The notes: generated by a model not told the origin, from the letters alone. 46,413 nt of DNA from Lysobacterales bacterium RIFOXYA1_FULL_69_10 (GCA_001830245.1 MIDV01000039.1:1-46413), one strand, 5' to 3'. Shown: positions 19,249 through 28,506, counted from the first letter of the stretch. Made by a program: numbers and translations.

Positions 19249-20127
19249 TTGGCCAGCACCCCCCGGGTCAGCGTCCTCGTACCGTGTTTCAACGAGGAGA
19301 ACGCGGTCGACGAGACCATCCACAAACTCGACGCCGCGCTGTCGCCGCTGGGTGACTTCGAAATCGTCGCCATCGACGATGGGTCCGTCGACCGGACACT
19401 CGAACGCCTCAATGCGCTGGCAACCCGCTACTCACGGCTCCGGATCGTCGAGCACGACCGGAATCGCGGCTATGGCGCCGCGCTGAAGACCGGCATGCGG
19501 CACGCGGCGTCCGACATGATCGCGATCACCGATGCCGACGGCACCTACCCGGTCGAGGACCTTCCCCGCCTGGTCGAGCTCTCAGCCAACTACGACATGG
19601 TTGTCGGCGCACGCACGGGAAGCGACGTCACGTACTCGAAGATCCGCAAGATCCCGAAGTACTTCCTGCATCGCTGGGTGAACTGGATCGTCAACCTCAA
19701 GGTGCCCGACATCAACTCCGGCATGCGCGTGTTCCGCAAGGACATGGCGCAGAAGTTCGTCCGCATCCTGCCGAATGGTTTCAGCTTCACCATCACGATC
19801 ACCATTTCCTCGCTGCGCAACAACTATCGCGTCCGCTACGAGCCGATCAACTACTACCAGCGCACCGGCAAGTCGAAGATCCATCCGATCAAGGACACGC
19901 TGCGCTTCCTGCAGATCATCGGCCGCACCGGGATGTACTTCGCGCCGCTGCGCATCCTTGCGCCGATCGTGGTCCTGCTTGGGCTGGCGACAACGGCCAG
20001 CCTCGCGCACGACCTGTTCGTATTGCGCGACCTCACCGAGAAGTCGCTGCTGCTGCTGGTCTCGACGTTCAACGTCGGGATGTTCGCGATGCTTGCCGAC
20101 ATGATCGATAAACGCAGCCAGGTATGA
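19249..20127 (+). CDS. GtrB/DPM1-like GT2 glycosyltransferase with two C-terminal membrane helices
   Basis: Probable polyprenyl-phosphate glycosyltransferase. It starts at TTG 19249, supported by AGGAG 6 bp upstream; no ATG fits. The 292-residue protein has a GT-A fold with VSVLVPCFNEENAV at the start, DDGS (43-46) and the metal-binding DAD in ITDADGTYP (95-97). DINSGMRVFRKD is typical of the DPM1/GtrB group. Two hydrophobic segments (about 222-245 and 256-275) end the protein. With the GtrA-like protein and the GT-C-like membrane protein downstream it would make a complete Gtr-type module: sugar loading on lipid carrier, flipping and transfer. The sugar is unknown. Confidence 0.85.
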   Translation: MASTPRVSVLVPCFNEENAVDETIHKLDAALSPLGDFEIVAIDDGSVDRTLERLNALATRYSRLRIVEHDRNRGYGAALKTGMRHAASDMIAITDADGTYPVEDLPRLVELSANYDMVVGARTGSDVTYSKIRKIPKYFLHRWVNWIVNLKVPDINSGMRVFRKDMAQKFVRILPNGFSFTITITISSLRNNYRVRYEPINYYQRTGKSKIHPIKDTLRFLQIIGRTGMYFAPLRILAPIVVLLGLATTASLAHDLFVLRDLTEKSLLLLVSTFNVGMFAMLADMIDKRSQV

Positions 20128-20873
20128 GCCGACAGGACGCCCCGGGCTTCGAGTACCGCGACAACGCCGAGCACCACGAGGCGCAGGCCCGGCTTGGGAA
20201 TTTGACGGCGTACTACGCCTGGACGCTGGACCTCTTCGGCCGGGCCTTCGATGGACCGGCCGCCGATGCGGGTGCCGGCTCGGGGCATTTTTCCTCGTTG
20301 CTGGCCGATCGCGTCGATCGCCTCGTGCTGCTGGAGGGTGGCGTCCAGAACCTGGAAGCGCTGAGGCACCGGTTCGCGTCGAGGGGGAACATCTCCGTCG
20401 AGGATTGCGACCTGACCTCCTGCGAGGAGACCCTGCGCCGACACGGCGTGCGCAGCATCTTCACCCTGGACGTGCTCGAGCACCTCCCCGATGACCTTGC
20501 GGTACTTCGCCAGTTCCATTCCGCACTTCCTCCGGGCGGCCGGCTGTTCATCAAGGTGCCCGCCCTCCAGTGGCTCTACGGCCCCGTGGATGAGGCCTCC
20601 GGCCACTACCGTAGATACAGCCGACGCGGCCTGGGCCGCGTCGTGCAGGCCGCGGGCTTCGACATCGATCGCTGCCACTACATGAACATTGCCGGGGTGG
20701 CGCCCTACTTCCTGAAATCACGCGTTCTCAAACGCCAGGAAAACTTCTCGCGCACGTTCACCCCCAAGCAGATCCGCCGGATCCAGCAGGTCATGCCGTA
20801 CCTCAGGGTCATTGATCGGATTACAGGCCCGTTCCTCGGCCTTTCCGTGGTGTGCGTAGCCACCCGCCGCTGA
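20124..20873 (+). CDS. Class I SAM-dependent methyltransferase
   Basis: The 249-residue protein has the SAM-binding motif I AADAGAGSGHFSSLL (about 46-60), an acidic post-I residue in LLEGGVQNLEAL, motif II IFTLDVLEHLPDD and motif III ALPPGGRLFIKVPAL. This is a Methyltransf_11/23-type fold acting on small or glycan substrates. The C-terminal half (YGPVDEASGHYRRYSRRGL) matches methyltransferases often found in polysaccharide clusters, sometimes beside GtrB-like genes. It overlaps the GT2 by 4 bp (ATGA) and ends one base before the acyltransferase start. Its acceptor, presumably a sugar or lipid-linked sugar, is inferred from context. Confidence 0.85.
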   Translation: MSRQDAPGFEYRDNAEHHEAQARLGNLTAYYAWTLDLFGRAFDGPAADAGAGSGHFSSLLADRVDRLVLLEGGVQNLEALRHRFASRGNISVEDCDLTSCEETLRRHGVRSIFTLDVLEHLPDDLAVLRQFHSALPPGGRLFIKVPALQWLYGPVDEASGHYRRYSRRGLGRVVQAAGFDIDRCHYMNIAGVAPYFLKSRVLKRQENFSRTFTPKQIRRIQQVMPYLRVIDRITGPFLGLSVVCVATRR

Positions 20874-20874
20874 C

Positions 20875-21411
20875 ATGCGCTACCCGCTTGCCACCTATCT
20901 GCGGGCGGGACTTTTTTTCACCGTCTATGGGCTGGTGAAGTACCTGCCGCCGCCCATCGGGGATGTGTGCCGATACGCCGTGCTCAAGCTGTTTGTCGCG
21001 GAGCTGCGCAGCTGGAAGATCAAGGACGGCGTGACGGTCTGGTTTCCGGAGGGCGTGCGGATCGGCCGCCACGTCACCATCAACGAGAACGTATTCCTGG
21101 ACGGCTATGGCGGCCTTGAGATCGGCGATCACTGCCGGATTGCCCATGGCTGCTCCTTCATCAGCGAGGACCACGTGTTCGATGATCCCGACACGCCCAT
21201 CTGGCAGCAGGGCAAGCGCGGCGCGCCGATCAAGCTGGGGCAGGACGTCTGGCTCGGCTGTGGCGTGCGGGTGATGCGGGGCGTGACGATCGGACACGGA
21301 TCCGTCGTCGGGGCAGGCGCCGTCGTGACGCGCGACCTGCCCGATGGGGTGATCGCGGTGGGCGTACCTGCACGTGTCGTGGGGCGGAGGGGCGCAGATG
21401 CGACCCCGTGA
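20875..21411 (+). CDS. Left-handed beta-helix (hexapeptide-repeat) acyltransferase
   Basis: A 178-residue protein with hexapeptide-type repeats from about 55 to 165: VRIGRHVTINENVFLDG, LEIGDHCRIAHGCSFI, then IKLGQDVWLGCGVRVMRG and VTIGHGSVVGAGAVVTRDL, ending in the usual VGVPARVVGRR. The histidine in ISEDHVF may be catalytic, as in the NodL/WbbJ/CatB-like O-acetyltransferases. It is thus a candidate for sugar O-acetylation in the cytoplasm. An N-terminal hydrophobic stretch (about 8-28) could associate with the membrane. It overlaps the gtrA-like gene by 14 bp. Acetyl is the most likely acyl group but is not proven. Confidence 0.85.
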   Translation: MRYPLATYLRAGLFFTVYGLVKYLPPPIGDVCRYAVLKLFVAELRSWKIKDGVTVWFPEGVRIGRHVTINENVFLDGYGGLEIGDHCRIAHGCSFISEDHVFDDPDTPIWQQGKRGAPIKLGQDVWLGCGVRVMRGVTIGHGSVVGAGAVVTRDLPDGVIAVGVPARVVGRRGADATP

Positions 21412-21817
21412 GCACGCCCGGGGCCTGGCGGGCGAAGGCTTGCGGATGGTTGCGTTGTCGGGTGCCAGCCTGGCACTGGGATACGCGCTGACGTTTGCGC
21501 TGACCGAGTGGGTCGGTTTTGACGCGCGGATTTCGTACACCGCCGCGCTGGTCGTCTGCTCGATTGCCAACTTCTTCGCATGCAGGCACTGGGTATTCCG
21601 TGGCCTCGCCGGCCCGCTGTGGGCGGAAGCACTGCGCTTCTTTCCATCGGTGCTCGCGTTCAGGGCATTCGAGGTGTTCCTGTTCTCGTGGCTGCTCGGC
21701 GCATTGCCGAACTACCACGCAACATATTTCGTAACCGCAGCCATCGCCATGGCAGGCAAACTGCTCGTCTCCAAGCTCTTCATTTTCCGGCGCCCACCAC
21801 AGACGCCGTTGGCATGA
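21398..21817 (+). CDS. GtrA-family membrane protein
   Basis: A small membrane protein (139 residues) with four predicted helices and the family pattern FALTEWVGFDARISYTAALV then SIANFFACRHWVFRG, ending VTAAIAMAGKLLVSKLFIFR. GtrA-type proteins are proposed to flip polyprenyl-phosphate sugars made by a GtrB enzyme. The start at 21398 has GGAGG about 9 bp upstream; an in-frame ATG at 21374 gives a poorer match. It overlaps the acyltransferase gene and lies 10 bp before the epimerase gene. The genetic context (GtrB-like GT2 and GT-C-like protein in the same train) supports the role. Confidence 0.85.
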   Translation: MRPREHARGLAGEGLRMVALSGASLALGYALTFALTEWVGFDARISYTAALVVCSIANFFACRHWVFRGLAGPLWAEALRFFPSVLAFRAFEVFLFSWLLGALPNYHATYFVTAAIAMAGKLLVSKLFIFRRPPQTPLA

Positions 21818-21827
21818 ACGCGAATCC

Positions 21828-22793
21828 ATGACCATCCTTGTCACCGGCGCGGCCGGCTTCATCGGTGCCTATACGTTCCGCGCCCTGCAGGCGCGCGGTG
21901 ATCGCGTGGTGGGGATCGACAACTTCAACGATTACTACGACCCGCGTTTGAAGCGGGACCGGGTGGCCGCACTTTGCCCGGGATTGGAACTGATTGAGGC
22001 CGACATCGCCGACCTGGACGCCCTCCAGCGGACATTCGAGTCCGTCAAGCCAAGCCGTGTGGTCCACCTCGCCGCGCAGGCCGGCGTACGCTACTCGTTG
22101 ACTCACCCGCATGCCTACGTGCGGAGCAACCTGGACGGCTTCGTCAACGTGCTGGAGCAGTGCCGGCATGGAGGCGTGGAGCATCTTGTCTATGCCAGCT
22201 CGTCGTCGGTCTATGGCGACTCTGCAACGCCGCCGTTCAGCGAGGACCAGCGCATCGACCGGCCTCGCTCCCTGTACGCGGCTACCAAGGCGGCCAACGA
22301 GTTGATGGCGCACACGTACGCCCATCTCTACGGACTGGCTGCGACCGGCTTGCGCTTCTTCACCGTGTACGGCCCATGGGGCCGTCCGGACATGGCACCG
22401 GTACTGTTCTCCCGTGCGGTGTTGGCAGGCCGACCGATCCAGGTGTTCAACCACGGGGAGATGCGGCGCGACTTCACGCACGTCGATGACATCGTGCGGG
22501 GCGTGGTCGCGGCGTTGGACTGCCCTTCGGACGGTGCGCCGCCACACCGCGTCTTCAACCTCGGCAACCACGCGCCGGTTGAGCTCGAACACTTCATCGA
22601 CGTCATCGCGGCGGCCGCCGGCCGGCCCGCGGAGCGCCAGTACCGCCCCATGCAACCCGGGGACATGGTGGAAACGATGGCTGAAACCAGCCGGGCTGCG
22701 GACGCCCTCGGCTTCCTGCCCTCCACGCCCATCGAGACAGGCCTGCCACCCGTGGTGCGGTGGTGCGCCGACTACTTCGGCGACGACGTCTAA
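21828..22793 (+). CDS. NAD-dependent nucleotide-sugar epimerase, UDP-glucuronate 4-epimerase-like
   Basis: A 321-residue extended short-chain dehydrogenase. The Rossmann motif GAAGFIG (7-13), the DNFNDYYDPRLKR segment typical of UDP-GlcA/UDP-GalA epimerases, SSS (124-126) and the catalytic YAATK (Y150, K154) are visible. FTVYGPWGRPDMA and MRRDFTHVDDIV complete the family pattern. DNFNDYYD favours UDP-glucuronate 4-epimerase (GalA formation) over GalE, but UDP-GlcNAc/GlcNAcA epimerases share much of it. If correct, the glycan could contain a second uronic acid besides ManNAcA. It is followed by a 77-bp gap. Confidence 0.85.
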   Translation: MTILVTGAAGFIGAYTFRALQARGDRVVGIDNFNDYYDPRLKRDRVAALCPGLELIEADIADLDALQRTFESVKPSRVVHLAAQAGVRYSLTHPHAYVRSNLDGFVNVLEQCRHGGVEHLVYASSSSVYGDSATPPFSEDQRIDRPRSLYAATKAANELMAHTYAHLYGLAATGLRFFTVYGPWGRPDMAPVLFSRAVLAGRPIQVFNHGEMRRDFTHVDDIVRGVVAALDCPSDGAPPHRVFNLGNHAPVELEHFIDVIAAAAGRPAERQYRPMQPGDMVETMAETSRAADALGFLPSTPIETGLPPVVRWCADYFGDDV

Positions 22794-22870
22794 CCTTCGT
22801 CGCCCGCGCCCTGACCCATGGGCGCTCTTCGCCGCTGCCGTATCCCTGACGGCCCAACCCGACCTCGCAC

Positions 22871-24316
22871 ATGACACAGCCACGCGCCCAGCCAGCCCGA
22901 CCCGCACCCTTGCCAGACGACAACCGGCCCGCGGGTGGCCAACCCGCGCGGCTGACCTGGGCCTGGCTGCCGGTGGCCGCAGTCATCGTGGCCATGTTCT
23001 ACCCGGGCATCATGTCCAACGACAGCCATGCCTCGCTGGAACAGGCACGCACGCTGCAGTTCACCAGCTGGCACCCGCCCATCATGGCGCTGGTATGGGC
23101 CGTGTTGGACCGCATCGTGGAGGGCCCGGCACTGATGCTGGTCGCGCAGGCCGTGCTGTACGCGACCGCCTGTGCCCGGCTCTGCATGGAAGCCCTTCCA
23201 CGGCTGGTTGAACGCTGGTCCGCCTGGGTCGTGGTGCCGCTGTTCGGCCTGTTCCCGCCCGCCATGACCTTGAACGGCATGATCTGGAAGGACGTGTGGA
23301 TGTCAGGCCTGCTGCTGTTCGCCGTGGCCTACCTGTTCCGGATGGCCAACACCACGCAACAGCACGTGCGCGTGCGCGCCTTTGCGATCCTCCTGCTGTG
23401 CTGCCTACTGGCCACGGCGTTCCGGCACAACGCCATCGCCGCCACGGCGGGCCTGCTCGCCGGTGGCGTGTACTACCTGTGGCCCCATCGCCACCGCGGC
23501 TGGCAGTTGCTGCGTGCCTGCATTGGCGGCGTAGTGCTGGCCGTGGTCCTGCTGGTCCCGGTGACCGCCCTTAACCGGCTGGTGGCCAAACCCGCCCACG
23601 TGACGACGCCGATCCTGATGCACGACATCGCCGGCATCATCGTCAACGCCGATGAGCCCTGGCGCGCGGCGCGCCTGGCCCTGTCCGCTGCGCCCAACCT
23701 TACCGACCAGTCCGCGCGCGAATTCACGCGCGGCATCAAGAAGCACTACTCGCCTGCCGCCGCTGCCCGCATGGTCCGTACCACACGTCGACCTGACGCA
23801 CCGTTCGCGATCAACGTCTACAAGCTGGACCACGATGCGGAGTCGGTGAAGCGGGCCTGGCAGACCTTGTTGCGGCGCTATCCACGCGCATACCTCACGC
23901 ATCGACTCGACACATTTGCCTGCCTAATGCAGCTTTGCGAAATGGAGCAATGGAAGATCCACAGCTACGTGCTAAATAAAGAGTATGTCGCCGTCACAGC
24001 CGATGGTTGGCTCCAACCCGCCCTCCGCCGCACATTTGGTAGTGAGATGTTCGCGCGCGCCTACATACCGGCAGGATGGCTGCTTTTTCTAGTTTTGTTA
24101 GCTGCCACCGACACCTTGATGCGCCGCAAAAACACCATAACTCTGTTTCTTGCGCTTAGCGGAGTGGGGCTCGCCTCATCGCTCTTGCTGACATCGCCTA
24201 TTGAAAGCTATCGATATGTACATTGGGCAGTCCTGATCGCTTGGAGCAGTTTGGCCCTTGTGATCGAGCGACGCTATGTCAGTCCTGCACATATCACGAA
24301 AAGAGCGCAAACCTAG
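22871..24316 (+). CDS. Multi-pass membrane protein, GT-C-type glycosyltransferase-like
   Basis: A 481-residue integral membrane protein with about ten hydrophobic segments separated by short loops. The first outside loop has a conserved-looking acidic/His motif, NDSHASLEQARTLQF followed by SWHPPIMALVW, as in GT-C enzymes that use polyprenyl-phosphate sugars. It would be the GtrC-like transferase of the Gtr module, but I recognise no named family. The first about 1,050 bp are high-GC like the neighbours; the last about 400 bp use AT-rich codons (for example CTAAATAAAGAG near 23972). Its TAG shares CTAG with the stop of the convergent CheR-like gene. Confidence 0.75.
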   Translation: MTQPRAQPARPAPLPDDNRPAGGQPARLTWAWLPVAAVIVAMFYPGIMSNDSHASLEQARTLQFTSWHPPIMALVWAVLDRIVEGPALMLVAQAVLYATACARLCMEALPRLVERWSAWVVVPLFGLFPPAMTLNGMIWKDVWMSGLLLFAVAYLFRMANTTQQHVRVRAFAILLLCCLLATAFRHNAIAATAGLLAGGVYYLWPHRHRGWQLLRACIGGVVLAVVLLVPVTALNRLVAKPAHVTTPILMHDIAGIIVNADEPWRAARLALSAAPNLTDQSAREFTRGIKKHYSPAAAARMVRTTRRPDAPFAINVYKLDHDAESVKRAWQTLLRRYPRAYLTHRLDTFACLMQLCEMEQWKIHSYVLNKEYVAVTADGWLQPALRRTFGSEMFARAYIPAGWLLFLVLLAATDTLMRRKNTITLFLALSGVGLASSLLLTSPIESYRYVHWAVLIAWSSLALVIERRYVSPAHITKRAQT

Positions 24317-25614
24317 GCTTGACGCCCAATCCTGTTCGCCAACTCCTCGTTTAGCCTGTCGGCGATCCCGACGTCAGGCGAGAAGAGCGAAGCACGTCGC
24401 CATGTGGCATTGTCGAAATGACGAGCAGGAGGAAGTGCCCAGTATGGGCGGGGATACGAGTACCAGGCTCTACGCTGTAGATGCCAAGCATCAAAAATCG
24501 CGGCCGAGCAATTTGAAATGGCGAACAGGCTACCGACCACCAGATAGCGCTCGATCTCACCCTGCACACCACCACCGATGCAAAGCACTCCATCGCCCTC
24601 CGTCAGCCCCACGAGGTTGGCCAAAATAATCGCTGCCGATACCGCTTCGAAGTGCACAAGGAGATTGTTTGCCACTATAACGTCGTAACGCCCTCCATTT
24701 TCTACTTTAGAGGACAGGTCACGAACCGAGAATTCCGCGCGACCAAGAAGCCCCTGAATAAGTCTGAATCGTCCATCACGCTGCTCGACAAAATACTTAT
24801 CCAGCACGTCTTGCGGCACCTGCTCGGCGCTTCGCCGCTCGATAACGCCTGTCCTGGCTCTACGCACACAAGACGGCTGGACGTCTGAGGCAGACAACTC
24901 GACGTTCTCCAAAATGCCCCGTTGGTGCAGCACGGTTAGCAGTGAATAAACCTCCTCGCCTGTGCTACATGCACCAATGTGGACACGCACGACTCCTTTA
25001 CGCTCGACTATCAGTGAGATCGCCGAGCACAGAGCCTCGATCAGCGGCCTATTTCGAAACATCAGCGTGCTGGTCGTTGGGACCGGCTGTGCAGCAACAC
25101 CTATGCCCATCCATTCGGCGTCCAATGACATCAGGTCAGCCAGCTCGTAGGCAGCACTGCGCTCATGCAGTTCAGCGCGCAACAGCAATGCTGCTGCCAA
25201 CCGGGGGTGTTTGAATCCCATACGTCTTGCGGACAGGAGCGGCCCATCAAGATCAAGTGAAGTATCGCGGGTCAACCGCAGCATCCGCTCGGGGCTTCCC
25301 TCTCCAACCGCAATCAGAACCGCCGGCACCAGTGGGTTCTGGCGCGCTACTAGGTACTTCAGTAGAGATTTTTGACTATTTGCGGATAGGCTCGCTACTC
25401 GCAACGCGAGCATCGGAAGCGCGTCAGACTGCTCAGACAGCCTGCCGAGGATTTCACACAGCTCTGCCAAGGGTCTCCAGGCAGCAGGCCTCAAGTCAGC
25501 AGCCCGCTCGGCCAGACGCAGTGCCGCTGAATTAAACCCGCTTCCAACGAGAATTCGAGCGATGCGACTAAGCGTTCGCTCGTCATCTGGTAACTCAAAC
25601 TCGGGCATCAGCAT
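24313..25614 (-). CDS. CheR-like SAM methyltransferase with N-terminal helical domain
   Basis: 433 residues. Residues 1-165 are Leu/Ala-rich helices resembling TPR-like repeats (SGFNSAALRLAERAADLRP), not the usual CheR N-terminal domain. From about 205 the CheR catalytic pattern appears: VRVHIGACSTGEEVYSL (motif I), ELSASDVQPSCVRRARTGVI, DVLDKYFVEQRDGRFRL and YDVIVANNLLVHF. Chemotaxis CheR methylates glutamates of receptors, but here no chemotaxis gene is near, and the C-terminal part (SYPRPYWALPPARHF) is unfamiliar. In this context it may methylate a glycan or glycosylated protein. It starts directly after the fusion gene's stop (TAG|ATG), with an AGGGG upstream. Confidence 0.75.
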   Translation of the reverse strand: MLMPEFELPDDERTLSRIARILVGSGFNSAALRLAERAADLRPAAWRPLAELCEILGRLSEQSDALPMLALRVASLSANSQKSLLKYLVARQNPLVPAVLIAVGEGSPERMLRLTRDTSLDLDGPLLSARRMGFKHPRLAAALLLRAELHERSAAYELADLMSLDAEWMGIGVAAQPVPTTSTLMFRNRPLIEALCSAISLIVERKGVVRVHIGACSTGEEVYSLLTVLHQRGILENVELSASDVQPSCVRRARTGVIERRSAEQVPQDVLDKYFVEQRDGRFRLIQGLLGRAEFSVRDLSSKVENGGRYDVIVANNLLVHFEAVSAAIILANLVGLTEGDGVLCIGGGVQGEIERYLVVGSLFAISNCSAAIFDAWHLQRRAWYSYPRPYWALPPARHFDNATWRRASLFSPDVGIADRLNEELANRIGRQA

Positions 25615-28506
25615 CTATCCCCTGAGGTTCGCGGATGGCTCCAGGCGCCGAATCGATCCTCGACTGGTTGTCAGCTGCAAACGTACCCCATGTTCGCTGG
25701 CGGCAGCTCCATTCATAACCAAATCGATCTTGCTGAGTCGGGGCCATGCGTTGGATGGGAAACAGTCCCGATCGACGACTACCGCCAGTCTAAAAGGAAT
25801 TTTGATAGGCCCGCGCAGATATGCACGAAACTGCACCGGCGCCGACTTTACTGCCAAATCCTCGACGAACTTCCACTTCTGCCCAAACTCAAATTCATAA
25901 CGAACCCGACCAGTGGCCTTGTCGTTGTGGTAGGGCGCGGCCAGGGACAGAGATACTTCCAAATCCCCTCGCTCATGCACTTCTATAATACCAGCTGCTT
26001 CCATGTAATCGCCCGCAGCAGGCGCAGTGTTTGCCAACCAGACCGAGACAGATTTTGCGCCCTCGCCCAGCGAGGGAGGGTTGCAAGGTGAATTGCACGA
26101 GTAGGAAACATCGGTGAACGACACTCGCGGAGAGACCGAAGTGGCGTTGCGTGGCGCCCCTGCCGCGCCAACGCTGATGCTGGCACTTGACGTAATCTTT
26201 TCTTTCGCGCTTTCTGCCAACCGCGGCACTTCAAAAACGACGGCGCGAGATGGCGCGGCAGCTACCTGTTCCGCCACCTGATCCAGCGCAGCCGCACTCG
26301 CCCGCTCGAGACTTTCCACTATAGAACTCGATTCAGCAGGAAGCTTGTCCGGGTGGTTCAGCAAAATGGCAAGGCTTGAATGAAGCTCCGCGCTACTGAA
26401 TGGCAGATCCACGCAGAAGTCGCCGCGGCCAATCTCTTCGAAATGACTACGGACTTTGGGATCGTAGGCTAGGCCTACGACACGTTTTTGCAATCGGTGT
26501 GCAAGCAGACACGCGTGGAGCCGCATCGAAACCAGGAGGTCGACCTCCTTTAGCGCCCCCACCAGCGACTCGGGTGAAAGCGGAGCGGGAAGCATCACCG
26601 CCGGAACAGTGTCTTTGAGGGAGCGGAACACTTCGGCGATGGCACTTACATCAGTACGAGGTCCAGCCTGCATGGGAACCCCCACGACAGCAATCCGACT
26701 GCGACTCGAGAGCTCATTAAGCACATCAGCCACCGTCAGTGCCAATGCTGCTTGATCGCAGCGCGCCCATGGCCTCAGGTTAAGCCCCACGATCGTGTAT
26801 CCCGCCTCCCTCAATGCGGCAATCTCCAGGTTAGGCTGGCCTGACGGCAGCTCAAGGGCATATACAACGTCAGGCGCTTGGGATGCGTGCACACCGCATT
26901 CTTCAAGCAGCCTCAAGGATTCATCATCACGTACCGTTATTGAATCCGCCTGGTCGGCAACATAACGAACCATCCGCTTAGCATCGAGCGCGCTTAGTGG
27001 TCCCACGCCCAGCCCGACCACATGAAACGGGAGTTCGAACATTTTCCCCATCAAGGGCAGGGCCGCGAATCCTGCGATTGATATTTCAGGGTAACGGAAT
27101 AAGCCGGGAATCCCCCCGGAGCGTTCGAATGTATAGTCATGCCAAAGCCCGCCACCACCCAACACCACGGCACTCGCGCTGCGGACGGCGGATAGCGCAT
27201 GATCAAGTGACTTCCGGGAAAACGCCTGAAGCCCGTGGCTTCGCTCTACCTGGGATGGATTCTCGGCGGCAACCCATACCTGCGTCGCCGGATCAGCATT
27301 CTCTATACGCTGCGCAATGGATCTTAGAATCAACTCGTCGCCCGCATTACTTGCCCCATAAAAGCCAGAAACGATGACATGCCTAGCACGCCCGGACGAT
27401 TCACGAAGAGACTCTCTTATTTCCGCCCCGCGATCGCTACCCAGCCATGCACAGCCGGCCATCTCAAGAACAGCATGCATTTCATCAAACAGTGCCATCC
27501 AGCGATGTTCATACAAGTGATTATCTATTAGACGCTTGAAGGCAGCTTCCGCCATGCGATTGTAGCGTGCAGGATCCGCAAGAAGATCCCCAACTTGCAG
27601 AATAAGATCCTCCGGATCGCTGTATCCAATTATCTCGCTGTCGTAATTGAAGAACTCAGCCATCTCGTCGAACCGTCCCGTAGCGACAACGGCACCACTT
27701 CCGACCGACTCGAAAACACCACATTTAATATTTATGTAACCTGCACGGGTAAGTGGGAAATTGACGTGGACCTTCCCGGATCGGCTGGCCTGGACCATAC
27801 GCCTCCCTTCTACCACCTCACTCCCCGGCAAACTCCAGCCGCGACCGTATGTTCTTACCTGGAGTTCCTCAGCCACCCGGGACATAATACTGTTACGTTC
27901 CGGTCGAGCTGTCGCGTGACCAATGCATACGACATCGGCGGCCAGCTCTGGGGTTTCGCCCACCTCCTGCGTGACAAATCCGCGGTCGATCCCGAAAGGG
28001 AAGTACAGCGTATTTTCAATGCCTGCATCCCTATACATCGCGAGCGCGTGCTTCGCATTGGTCGTATGGAAATCGAACACTGAAATGTGCGGATGTACGG
28101 TTGGAAATACATCCGGATCGCTCAACGTTACGCCAACCAGTACTACACCCTGACTTTTCAACGCGTCTGCGTCCGCAGCGTTGAATGTCAGCCCGCCTGC
28201 GCAACACACAATCAACTGGGGTTTGAACTCGTTAATGAATGGCTGAAGCCCCGTCGCGCTCAGGTACACCGGGCCATTGCCTCCGCGCGCTCCTCCAGGG
28301 TTCTCAACCAAGCCCTTATGTTTTGCAAGATCGATATCAAGAACACGGTGACCGAGATTCCTCAACGAGCGTGACAAGCACGAAACTATGTCGGTGGCCC
28401 CATTTACAGACCTGCCGACGAAAAGAATGCGCCAGTGGAAGCCTTGGTCAAATTGCTTGGTCTTAAGTTCGCGCCTTGCCTTTTCAATAGCTGGATTCGG
28501 GTTCAC
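25615..28506 (-). CDS. Three-part protein: CgeB-like glycosyltransferase + polysaccharide pyruvyltransferase (CsaB-like) + beta-rich C-terminal domain
   Basis: 963 residues from GTG 28506 (AGAGG 6 bp upstream); TTG 28509 is an alternative. Residues about 20-355 match the CgeB-like/GT-B fold, with LYFPFGIDRGFV, VCIGHATARPERN and INIKCGVFESVGSGAVVATG. Residues about 375-720 match the CsaB/WcaK polysaccharide pyruvyltransferase family: VSGFYGASNAGDELILRSI, VVLGGGGLWHDYTFERSGG, GLGVGPLSALDAKRMV, and the C-terminal SMRLHACLLAHRLQKRVVGLAYDPKV. Residues about 790-950 look beta-stranded and may bind carbohydrate. The predicted joint activity would add a sugar and a pyruvate ketal. It overlaps the CgeB-like gene by 23 bp. 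Confidence 0.82.
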   Translation of the reverse strand: MNPNPAIEKARRELKTKQFDQGFHWRILFVGRSVNGATDIVSCLSRSLRNLGHRVLDIDLAKHKGLVENPGGARGGNGPVYLSATGLQPFINEFKPQLIVCCAGGLTFNAADADALKSQGVVLVGVTLSDPDVFPTVHPHISVFDFHTTNAKHALAMYRDAGIENTLYFPFGIDRGFVTQEVGETPELAADVVCIGHATARPERNSIMSRVAEELQVRTYGRGWSLPGSEVVEGRRMVQASRSGKVHVNFPLTRAGYINIKCGVFESVGSGAVVATGRFDEMAEFFNYDSEIIGYSDPEDLILQVGDLLADPARYNRMAEAAFKRLIDNHLYEHRWMALFDEMHAVLEMAGCAWLGSDRGAEIRESLRESSGRARHVIVSGFYGASNAGDELILRSIAQRIENADPATQVWVAAENPSQVERSHGLQAFSRKSLDHALSAVRSASAVVLGGGGLWHDYTFERSGGIPGLFRYPEISIAGFAALPLMGKMFELPFHVVGLGVGPLSALDAKRMVRYVADQADSITVRDDESLRLLEECGVHASQAPDVVYALELPSGQPNLEIAALREAGYTIVGLNLRPWARCDQAALALTVADVLNELSSRSRIAVVGVPMQAGPRTDVSAIAEVFRSLKDTVPAVMLPAPLSPESLVGALKEVDLLVSMRLHACLLAHRLQKRVVGLAYDPKVRSHFEEIGRGDFCVDLPFSSAELHSSLAILLNHPDKLPAESSSIVESLERASAAALDQVAEQVAAAPSRAVVFEVPRLAESAKEKITSSASISVGAAGAPRNATSVSPRVSFTDVSYSCNSPCNPPSLGEGAKSVSVWLANTAPAAGDYMEAAGIIEVHERGDLEVSLSLAAPYHNDKATGRVRYEFEFGQKWKFVEDLAVKSAPVQFRAYLRGPIKIPFRLAVVVDRDCFPSNAWPRLSKIDLVMNGAAASEHGVRLQLTTSRGSIRRLEPSANLRG

